Part shown: positions 46,001 to 58,000 of the stretch, piece after piece
How positions within the stretch are numbered: the stretch's first letter is position 1
Layout of the letters: each line of letters starts with the position of its first letter
From: Prosopocoilus inquinatus
Lineage: Eukaryota > Arthropoda > Insecta > Coleoptera > Lucanidae
Length of the DNA: 64,000 nucleotides
Assembly: GCA_036172665.1 (NCBI GenBank)
Contig: CM069869.1
Location: 2,604,001 to 2,668,000 of the forward strand
Reading direction: 5' to 3'
Position numbers and translations under genes: made by a program
The notes under the pieces: model-generated
The model's input: only the letters and a program-made list of their open reading frames with translations
Told to the model about the DNA's origin: nothing
The model's database searches: none

Positions 46001-49000
46001 CGTTCAGGGTATCTAATTCAGTATGCCTCTAAAAAAAAATTTCTAACTACGATACGGTTTCCCGCGAACATCCTGTATACATGTCTTTTTTCTTTACTTT
46101 AATCTGTAGGATATAGTATCATTGAAGCAGCTGTTACTTCTCAGACATTCTACTGACCAAAATGAAGAAGTTCAAACAAACGTATATCCAAGAAATCAGC
46201 TTTTTTTATGTTATAGTTAAATTATTAAAATTATGAAATTGAAAATTAAATATTTAATTTTAATTAAAATGTTAAAATAAATGTAGAAAAAAACGCATTT
46301 AAACATGTATACAAGGTGTTCGCGTGAAACCGTATGGATATCTAGAAAAATATTTTCTAGATATCCATACGGTTTCACGCGAAAAAATATTTTCTAGATA
46401 AGAACTTAATTTGACATTTTGAACGGGATGCAATGATAAAAACGCTGATATTCCATAAGGAAATACAAAAACAATTGAAAATCTCGAAAACCAAACAATT
46501 ATTTGTTTCTCGGAGACTGTCATAAAATCTAGCGGAAAATGTCCTAAAACTTTCCTATTTTAAGTTACCTCGTAAAATTTCAAATAAAAAAGTTAGCTGT
46601 TGTAGGCATTTTCCTTGATCATCCAAATTTATTTACCAAATAATAAAAAAAACTATTAGGCTTTTAGCTATGTTTTATTAAAAAACGTTCAACACAATTG
46701 GAAATCTCAAAAAACTGACAGTCATTTATTTTCCGATATTGCTATAAAATTGGGCAGGACAGATCCTGAAACGTTTCCAATATAAATTACTTCGCAAAAA
46801 TTCAAATAAGAGAGTTAATTGTTATTATAGCTTCCAGTGAGCACCCTATATAAATGTTTATATGAAGTTTTTTATTTCTTTTTATCTGTAGAATACGTCC
46901 GTGAAGTAGCGGCCTGTATTTTTGTTACACCCTGTATATTAATTCAATTAATTTTTATCGTTGAGCTTATTGATTGCGCCCCCTTGTCACCCCTTACATT
47001 TCAAAATATTTTCTTTGAATTTCTTTTGATCACTTTGATAATAATTTTTTTCATCAAGTGAAGTAAGTTATTAGAAACATGAATACGCAAATACCATCAG
47101 CGATTCATCTACTGAAGCAGAATCATTTTACAATCCTAACCGAATTTCATTTTGGAATTATTAATAACTCATCGTTGTTTCTTTTTGCTTAATTTTTGTA
47201 AATTCATTTTCGAGATGCTACAAACCATTCCTATTGATAACGAGGAATTCGATTTTTATTGCAAATATTGCCAAAAATATTGTAAAAAGCCTTTGTTTAG
47301 ATCGTTCTTTTTTTATGCAACTTACAACTGTTACAGAAATTAGTAATATAATTAGATTACTTAAAAACTCGAACTCTAAAGACTTTTACAGCATTAACAT
47401 CAAATACCTAAAAAATCTCTGGGAACTTACAACTCCTACAATACAATTTTTATGCGTTAAGCAAAGTATTTTCCCATCAACTTTTAAAGCCTCCGTGGTT
47501 GTTCCCATACTTAAAAATAGAAATCCAGAAGGTAAAAATAATTATCGACCCACTTCTCTAAATTTTAAACAGAATAAATTTCTTAGAAAAATTTAATGTG
47601 TTGCATAAAAAACAGGCGTAAACATAGTTGTGTTCAGGCAACTGAAAAGCTCGCGAGGAACGTTGTTGAGAGTTTTGAAGAAGATAAATCTACAGCACTA
47701 GTTAACTTGCGATTTGACCAAAGCCTTCGACTGTGTTCTGCACGAACCGAATATTAATAAATAAATTAACTTGTTGTGGTATTCCCGGTATAGCACAAAA
47801 CTTGTTTCTTAAGCTATGTAACAGATAGAAGTCAGTGTACTAAAATTAATGGGCACACCATCAAAAGTACAGGTACAATATGTCGTTCCGCAAGGATATG
47901 TATTGGGACCTGTTCTCTTCTTATTGATCATAAACTACTTAAGTAAGCCCATGCAGCCTATAGGTGCAATCTACACTTTCCGCCAACGACACAAATATAT
48001 TTTATTATGATAACAATATTAATATGCTGTTAAATAAAGTAAAAAATGTAGCGCAGAGCAGTAGTTTGTCAGAATATCACTTAGGCTTGAATAAGAAAAA
48101 AAACATATATAATGGTTTTCACAACGGATTATGGTGTAAATTCAAACGCCGTGCTCTATCTCTCTCTTTCTATACGTATAAAAAAAGTTTGAAAAGTATT
48201 TACGCCAGAATAAATCAAACTGAGGGGCGGTACTTAATCAAACACGACAATAAAAAATAATTCTATACTCCGTTGATTATAAGGAGGTAGTATAAGTGCC
48301 GTACACTCTCCCTCCATTCACCCATTCGCCCCCCACCCTTCCACCCCCCGCAGCTACGGTATGCAGGAGGAAGAATACTGTACGATACTCCTGCTACCTT
48401 CTTCTTACAATGAACGGAATATAATACGATTACCAACACTTTCTTTTTCTTTAGCTTTAAAGGAAAGCACCGGCCATGTTACGATAACGACCACCGTACC
48501 AAGCGCATCGCCGCCACCTCCGCACCGCGGCGCAGCTCGTCAAATGTACGGTTCCGGATCACTACGTCCCCCAGGCTCTGCCCCAGTTTACGCCACCGGC
48601 CAACGATCGCAAAAGAACCATCCCAACAGCACCCCGAACCCCAACCAAAGGCAGCGCACCTATTACATCCCCATACCTCCGCAGTTCGTACCCGTCCCGG
48701 TCCCCCAGCGCGACTTCGACAAGTTGCAAGGGTACCCCTTTCTGCTCCCCGACCCAATCGCCGGGCCCGGCATGATCTCCTCCCCGCGAAGCGGTATCTA
48801 CACCAGGCCTTCGACCCGAGTCGTTTACGGATCCAGACCCGAGCACTCCGTGCGCGGCATGTACGGAGGTCGGCCCGAGTATTACGACCTGCCCTTCATA
48901 AGGGGTAGGGGTTACGTTCCGATTCCGCCTGATTACGACAGTAAACCCAGCAGGGGGGTCATGATTCCCCCGGACAATTACAAAAGTCAACAGGAAAGAG

Positions 49001-52000
49001 AGGATTTACATCAGGAGCATCCATGCGGAGGGGAATGCGAGAAGGGGGAATATCTGTGCATCACGAGTTGCATTTGCATTAAAGATGAAGACAGGTATGC
49101 CTGTAAAAGCAATTAATTACTTTTTCCTTGTGTGCTTCTTGTATTAGGCCTTATAAACATCCTATACATCGCTGACCATTGAACTCAACTCAGAGTTCAA
49201 TGGTTTCAGAGTTAGTACCCAATACGTTCGTTTTACGTTTCTTTCCATTGTATTATGCATTGTTAGGTTCCTTCATTTTAGCTAAACAACCTTGATCCAT
49301 CATTCGTCATTCATCATTGCCTTGTATACTTCTTGTATTAAGAAAAACCGTCTCTCCTTGAACATCCTATGCGTCGCTCTCCATTGAACTCAACGCAGAG
49401 TTCACTGGTTTTAAAGACAATGCCCAATTCGTTCGTTTTACGTTTCTTTCCATTCTACTACGTATTGTTAAGTTCCGTCATTTCAATTAAACGACCTTGA
49501 TCCATCATCCGTCATTCATCATTGCCTTATATACTTCTTGTATTAGGCAAAACCGTCTCTCCTTGAACATCCTTTGCGGCGCTCTCCATTGAACTCAACG
49601 CGGAGTTCAATGGTTTTAGAAATAGTACCCATGACGTTCGTTTTACGTTTCTTTCCATTCTACTAGGCATTGTTAAGTTCCGTCATTTCAACTAAACGAC
49701 CTTGATTCATCATTCGTCATTCATCATTGCCTTGTATACTTCTTGTATTAGGCAAAACCGTCTCTCCTTGAACATTCTATGCGTCGCTCTCCATTGAACT
49801 CAAGCGGAATTCAATGTTTTAAAGACAATGCCCAATTCGTTCGTTTTACGTTTCTTTCCATTCTACTACGTATTGTTAAGTTCCGTTATTTCAATTAAAC
49901 GACCTTGATCCATCATTCGTCATTCATCATTGCCTTGTATACTTCTTGTATTAGGCAAAACCGTCTCTCCTTGAACATCCTATGCGTCGCTCTCCATTGA
50001 ACTCAACGCGGAGTTCAATGGTTTTAGAAATAGTACCCAATACGTTCGTTTTACGTTTCTTTCCATTCTACTAGGCATTGTTAAGTTCCGTCATTTCAAC
50101 TAAACGACCTTGATCCATCATTCGTCATTCATCATTGCCTTGTATACTTCTTGTATTAAGAAGAACCTGTTCTCCTTGAACATCCTTTGCGTCGCTCTCC
50201 ATTGAACTCAAAGCGGAGTTCAATGGTTTTAGAAATAGGACCCATGACGTTCGTCTTACGTTTCTTTCCATTCTATTATGCATTGTTAAGTTCCTTCGTT
50301 TCAACTAAACGGCCTTAATCCATCATTCGTCATTCATCATTGCCTTGTATACTTCTTGTATTAGGCAAAACCGTCTCTCCTTGAACATCCTATGCGTCGC
50401 TCTCCATTGAACTCAACGCGGAGTTCAATGGTTTTAGAAATAGTACCCATGACGTTCGTCTTACGTTTCTTTCCATTCTATTATGCATTGTTAAGTTCCT
50501 TCGTTTCAACTAAACGCCCTTAATCCATCATTCGTCATTCATCATTGCCTTGTATACTTCTTGTATTAGGCAAAACCGTCTCTCCTTGAACATCCTATGC
50601 GTCGCTCTCCATTGAACTCAACGCGGAGTTCAATGGTTTTAGAAATAGTACCCATGACGTTCGTCTTACGTTTCTTTCCATTCTATTATGCATTGTTAAG
50701 TTCCTTCGTTTCAACTAAACGCCCTTAATTCATCATTCGTCATTCATCATTGCCTTGTACACTTCTTGTATTAGGCAAAACCGTCTCTCCTTGAACATCC
50801 TATGCGTCGCTCTCCATTTAACTCAACGGGGAGTTCAATGGTTTTAGAAATAGTATCCATGACGTTCGTCTTACGTTTCTTTCCATTCTATTATGCATTG
50901 TTAAGTTCCTTCGTTTCAACTAAACGCCCTTAATCCATCATTCGTCATTCATCATTGTCTTGTATGCTTCTTGTATTAGGCAAAAGCGTCTCTCCTTGAA
51001 CATCCTATGCGTCGCTCTCCATTGAACTCAACGCGGAGATCAATGGTTTTAGAAATAGTACCCATGACGTTCGTTTTACGTTTCTTTCCATTCTACTAGG
51101 CATTGTTAAGTTCCGTCATTTCAACTAAACGACCTTGATCCATCATTCGTCATTCATCATTGTCTTGTATGCTTCTTGTATTAGGCAAAACCGTCTCTCC
51201 TTGAACATCCTATGCGTCGCTCTCCATTGAACTCAACGCGGAGTTCAATGGTTTTAGAAATAGTACCCATGACATTCGTCTTACGTTTCTTTCCATTCTA
51301 TTATGCATTGTTAAGTTCCTTCGTTTCAACTAAACGCCCTTAATCCATCATTCGTCATCCACCATTGTCTTGTATGCTTCTTGTATTAGGCAAAACTGTC
51401 TCTCCTTGAACATCCTATACGTCGCTCTCCATTGAACTCAACGCAGAGTTAAATAGTTTTAGAGATAGTATACATGACATTCGTTTTACGTTTCTTTCCA
51501 TTCCATTATGCATTTTTAAGTTCCTTCATTTCAACTAAACGTCCTTAATCCATCGTTCATAAGCCAGTAGCTATTTTGGACTTTACAAAAACACGTTTGT
51601 TTACATAGAGTCTGGACTAGGTCCAAGAGAAATCAAAGTTGGACTCATTTCGAAAAGTTCGCTTGCTATCTCTATTATGTAATCCCTGAAAGCAGGCGAA
51701 ATATTTGGCAAAACATTTAAAACAAACCTGAAACTTTTGAAGGGTAATTATTAAGATGATTTTGACGAGTAGATGCGATGGACACATGGATTGCGATAAC
51801 AACGAAGACGAGCTGGAATGTGGCGAAACGGAGGGCGAAAGAAAATGCGAAGTACCCGATAAGTACATCCAATGCCCGAAAACCGGAAGGTGCATTATGA
51901 AGGAGTGGCTCTGCGATGGTGATGATGATTGCGGAGATTTCACCGACGAGACCCATTGCGGTATATACATTTTGATCAATTTTTGTTTGTTCGTTGCCAA

Positions 52001-55000
52001 TTAAAATTAAAATTGCTCGCAGGCCTCCGTGTGAATTGCACCGTCGACCAATTCGAGTGCGGCAACGGTCTCTGCATTCCCAAGACTTGGATGTGCGACA
52101 AGGACAACGACTGCAAGGATTTTTCCGACGAGATGAATTGCACTCGAAATGGGTGAGTTATGACAGCATGCAGTTTTTGATTGTTAAAAAAAAAATAAAA
52201 TAAACTCCCATTAGTTTGAGCCTACCATTGATAATTTGGACGGAAATAGTTCTGAAAACATTCCAATCAGGTCGTTAGCAGCAGTATTAATACATCGGCT
52301 ATTCATCGTAAACGCTTTATGTAACTATTTAAAGGTCCTCTTGCACACATAGTAGGGTGAAACGAGTTCAACGCGGTCTACGCAAATTCTCCAAGAATCC
52401 TGCTGTATGTGAATGTGAGGATCTTGTCATGCACGTTTTACGACTTCCTGTTTTTAATTTACCCTTTTTTGATTTATTCATTTATTTATTATTTTTTTAA
52501 TTTACTTCCGTCCTACTTGGAAAACAGTCTACGTCATTCTAGATATACCTTTGTATGTTGTTTTAAAAATATTAATTACTTGTTTGATTTTTTCATCATT
52601 TTCTTTTGAAGTATTAAAGGAAAACTATTACAGTCAAGGATAAAAAGCTGGAGACAATTATTACCGTAAGCCAGTACACAAATTCGCGAGGGGTCGCTAT
52701 CAAAAGCAAATCAAATACAGCGTGTGATGTGGATCACTAATATCCGCCCTCCGTGTTTCATTTTCAAGGTCACAGCCCACCCCCGCAGCGTAGGCGTGCG
52801 GATGGGAACACACCGACGAGCGTCTCGAGCTCCTCTTTCTTATGCGCCGTCTCTTTCCAGCAATCGCCGCCGCCGCACCCCTCTTTACACCGCCATCATT
52901 GACAGCGCACAAATCAGTATCGGTTACGTGCAAATGAAAAAGTCAACTTTGCTGAATTTCCCGCTCACTTATCGACGACACCTCGCCTTTGTTCCGCTCC
53001 TAACATGAAAACGCATTGTGACATTTCGAACCCATCACCCCCTTCCACCCATGAGCTGTGTCTTCCTTTGGTTAAATAAATTAAACTCATATATTGAAAC
53101 CATCTGGAAAATTCCAGCCCTTTTCCAATTACGTCCATTCAACTTACGCCATCTATCTATACACAGATGCGTAGTCGTCCTCAAATAAAAAAGTATGCCA
53201 GGGAGAACCTCTTGAAGACAGGGAAATACCGAAAATAGCTCTGTGTTTCATTCAAACCCACGCTAAGCATATTGGAGGGGTGAGGGTGGTTTTTGGACGT
53301 GAAAAACGTCTAGTAGAGTTTTCATTAAAAAACAAAAAAATTGATTTTAAGTAAGCAGATGATATTGTCGGAACTGTTTGTTGAAAAGTGCACGGGAACA
53401 ACCCCGATCGATAAGCGAGGGCGGTTGGTTGCCTTGACGACCGCTCTCCCAGTAAAATCTGCCTGCAGAAATGCGCCCGATAAAAACAATTCGTTTCTAG
53501 TGAATGAAACTCCTCCGAACGAGGACGAATTTGCTCTAATTATTGTTTACTATGTCGGTTGGCTTTCTTTTAATAACCTACTCCTCCTACTCGGGAAAAT
53601 ATTATCCGAGAAATTACCTCACCCACCGCTTGATAATCATGCATCATTCAATCACAATCACGCCACAATTCAAAATCATCAATTTGTATGTGTTTTCGTT
53701 CTCGAATAGAAACGTACAGTTTCATCGTAAATACAAAGATTTTTAAATAAATTTAGAAAAAAAAAACTATATTTAAAAATAGCTAAGAACATTCTCATTT
53801 GGACCAGCCCTTATTTTGTTCTTGGTTCCTTTCGTTTTAATTTTCGTCTTGTTTGAAAATTTTAACGTTTTCAGGGTTCGATGATTTTGTTAAAGTCGTT
53901 AACGAATCTTACAAAACAAAATACAAAATGAAATCTAGTCGAAAATTGAGTATTTTAAGAGGCTTTGAAGTCCACGCAAAATTTTACGTCGGAAGTATTC
54001 TAAGATTGATTCTATTAAGAGGGACTACAAGCAAAATTTTACGTCGGACTCTTCGACTCTTCTAGGATACACTCATACTACACGCAGATTTTTTCATCGG
54101 AAATATTCTAAGATTGATTCTTCTAGAACGCTTTTACTACATGCAGAATTTTACGTGGAAAACATTCTAAGATTGACTGTTCTAGGAGGCCTTTATTGCA
54201 CACAGAATTTTACGTCGAAAGTATCCTAAGATTGATCTTCTACGAGGGACTCATATTACACGCAGAGTTTTACGTCGGAAGTATACTAAGATTGATTGCG
54301 TAAGAAATTGAGTTTATGCCGAAAAACTAAATACTTTCAAATTTTTTTACATTGAAAACAAATATTAAAAAAAATGAACAAGATGAAATAAATATTCGAA
54401 GTATTTGTTTGCATAAGTGGCTAATTAGTCACACAGTAGACATTAATCTAATGACACGCAAATGCCCATAAGTAATAGATGAAATATGCTAAGATCATGC
54501 CTCTTTGATCGTTTCCAATTCGATAAAGTTTCGGTTCCGGAACCCTTTAAAAAAATGATTTTGAACTTCTAGGAGGGACTCATACTACACACAGAATTTT
54601 ACGTCGAAAGTATTCTAAGTTTGACTCTTCCAGGAGGCTCTTACTATACGCATAATTTTACAATCGTGGATGAAGATAGGACAAAAATAAAAATGTGTAA
54701 AACTAAGTCGTCAAATCGATATAAATAATGTCAACCAAAGATGTAATCTGTAAATATTTAAGATCAAAGTATAAAATGAAATAAACTCAAACTGAAAAAA
54801 TGAAAAAGTAAAAAACAAAACAAAAAAGTCAATCCAATTCATTATTAAAAAATTAAAAATCGTGTCAAATAAAACCAAGCGAAAGAAAAAACAAAAAACA
54901 ATAAATGCCATATGAAATAATTAATCGTTAAATGTCAAAGAAAAAATATAATTCAAAAGTAAAATCAAAAATTGGGGGATCGATGGAAGGGATCAAAATG

Positions 55001-58000
55001 TAAAATAAATTCAAATCGAGTAAATAAAAAAAAAAAAACAAGAGACGATCAATTGATAATCAAAAAATAAAATCAAATCGCCTGAAAGGGAAAACGGAAA
55101 TGGCGATCGATATAAGACATCAAAACTTAAAACAATGTCAAATCAAGTAAATAAAAAAATCAAAAAATAAAATCAAATGTCCTAAAGGGGAAAACAAAAA
55201 TGACAATCGATCGAAGGGATTAAAATGTAAAATAAATTCAAATCGAGTAAACAAAAAAACAAAAGACGATAAATTGATAGTCAATTAATAAAATTAAATC
55301 GCATAAAAGAGGAAACAAAAATGCCGATCGATCGGAGGGATTAAAATGTAAAATAAACTCAAATCGAGTAAGTAAAAAGAGACAAAAATAAAAGATTATT
55401 AACTGATTATTAAAAAATAAAATCATATCGAATGAACGATAAATTGATAAAATAGAAAATAAAAGTAAATTAAATTAAATCGAATAAAAGAAAAAATAAA
55501 GATCGATCAATTAATTATACAGCGCGGAACGGATAAATTCGATACTTTGCAAACACCCTGTAGTATGCATAATATCTATAGAAATATTTTATTTGTTAAT
55601 TTGTTTTCAAGGATTAATAAAAGCTTTATTTTCTTATATTTTTTTCTTTTTCATTGTTTCTTTCTCCGAAAATGATTTTGAATTTGTTCTAAACTGTTCG
55701 TATTAATAATTTGAATCGAAATTTCATCTACATTTTATATTTTACTTACATTTCATATTTTATGCAAATTATTTTTGTATTTAATTATGTAAATTATTTT
55801 TTTTATAGTTGTTTAACGCAAAATTTCATGAATTGTTTCACCTTCAATGAATCTTATTTTTATATTTTCGTTAATTTTTAAAATTTTTAAATTGACATTC
55901 TACAGTTCATGCTCTGCGTACGGTGAGAGCAGAAAAAAAAATTGGAAAAAATTAGGCCGAGAATCATCAGCTCTTTAAATCCAAACAAAAGGGAAATCAA
56001 ATTTTTCCTAGTGTAAATTTGGTCGTATTTGTCAATTGTCTCTTTATCTACCTATCAGAAATCACCGTCACCATCGTCAAATAATTCTAACCTATTTCCG
56101 TCCGTTTTTAATAATTACAGATCGGAACCACATATTTTGACGTCATCAATAAGAGTTTGGATTTGCAGAGAAAATTATTTTTAATACTTTTTTATTACAT
56201 AAGTAATCGTTTCCGAAATAATCCGAGAGGGAATTTTTCATAATTCAGCGGTACCACTAACTCACCAAGTTTCAAATTCGATTCTTTTGTAGAAAAGAAA
56301 AATGTACAGCGTGATTATTAGACGGAAAAGTAATGTTTTGTTTTTTGTTCCAATTTATTTATTGCTTTGTTTTTGTTTTGAACGTAATAAGATCTGTTTT
56401 TGTCAATTATCGAAAATACTTCGTAGCAGTTTTGAACTATTAATCGCTGTTTCATAAAATATACGATCGTCATTTGTTTCTCTTCTTTTCTAGTTGGAGT
56501 TATCCATTTTTTTTTTTTCAAATTCCATTCCGTTTACATTTTTCCAAAAGACGAAAAGCTTTTTCTTTTTTGTTTTTATTTTATTTGTCATATACATATT
56601 TTCAAAAATAATTAAAAGCTTTCAGTCTGCAAATCGTTGTATTCGGTTTTAATTGTTTTTGTTGCTTTTGAATTATGAATGTGATTTGTCTTTCTTTGTG
56701 TGCTCTTTTTTTATAAATTTCGAATTACGTTTCGTCTTGAATGTTGTAATGTTTGTTTTTTTAATGTAGTAATTGTGGTTAGGAATTTTTATTTTACGTT
56801 TTCTCGACTGTTAAATTTTTTTTATTTTCAATTCTTTACCTTTTTCATAAATTAAATAATAGTAATTTCTTTAGAAATTTTATTTCCCGTTTTTAATTGT
56901 GTTTGTCTTGTTTCTGATTGAGTACCTTTTTCTTTCCTTGTTTCTTTTCTCTCGCAACCTGATTCATTGGAAACTCTCTTGTTTTCCTTTTTCGTTTTCT
57001 TCATCCATCAATTTCATTTTGAATGTTTGCTTAATTACCACCTTGAGAATAAATACATATAAAGAATAAAATTTTGATAGAGAAAGATTCATCCCTAAAA
57101 ATGCGAGTAGAGCAACGTTGCCACGTCTACATGGAAACCAACGCGACGAGCGCGGAGGCGCTGTTGCCGAAATCGGTCCGATGGATTGTGACTGTAACAA
57201 AAGTTCATTTTAGAGGTTTTTAGTTTTTTTTTTGAATCTGCTGAAAAACTAAGTGGCACGGATTTTTTTGCAATTTAAATAATTTAAAATTCCATTTATT
57301 TTTACCTTTATACATATGTATACTATACGAGGGACGTATGGAAAGTAGCGTAGGTAAGGACCAAAATAATCCCAGTCGTCTGAAAGCGATTCATGGCTAA
57401 TTATAAGCACAAAACAGAATCGTTTAAATTAAACCATTGAACAAAATTTTGGCAAAATCAGTAAAAAGAAAGGGTGAAAGGGCGAAGGAGTTGTGTAGTT
57501 TTTGTTTTAAAGTCAGAGATGCTTGCGAAATAAAAAAATCAATTATTTCTCACTCTCGTCGTAAGTTCCTGAGTTGATGAGCACGTAAAGTGATAATTCT
57601 GTTGTTATTTAACCCCCGTCACTTATAATAATTCTCTTAGAAGACTTTTACTACACGCAGAATTTTATGTCGGAAGTATCCACCTGTCCCAAAAAATTAA
57701 GTAGGAAATGAAAATGCTTTGAATTAATTTCGAAAAATGGAAACGTTGCAGAGCGATTTGATATCCTGATCTTTACGAGATCTGTCAAGTATTATAAATG
57801 ACCTAAAGTTGCAATTCCTGTTGCAGCTGCACCGAAAACGAATTTACTTGCAACAATGGCTCGTGCATTTCGTTGAACTGGAAATGCGACAAACAGCCGG
57901 ATTGCGACGATGGATCCGACGAAGCTGATTGCGGTAACGAACCTTTTTCGAAACGAGCCGGGCTTGCCGATTTTCACGGTGTGATTTCAGATATCGAACC

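Noticed and set aside
48361..48454. ATG at 48361 as the Lrp4 start
   Set aside because: It lies upstream of a clear T-rich acceptor, the encoded N-terminus is not a signal peptide, and exon 1 at 33976 fits in phase.
48479..48990. Minus-strand open frames of 92 and 142 codons
   Set aside because: They are shadows of the GC-rich Lrp4 exon 2 on the other strand, without a recognisable domain.
49125..51556. CRISPR-like array
   Set aside because: Units are contiguous 205-bp repeats with no unique spacers, inside a eukaryotic intron.
54680..55565. Telomeric or centromeric satellite
   Set aside because: No TTAGG-type repeat is present, and the A-rich array is short, degenerate and inside an intron.
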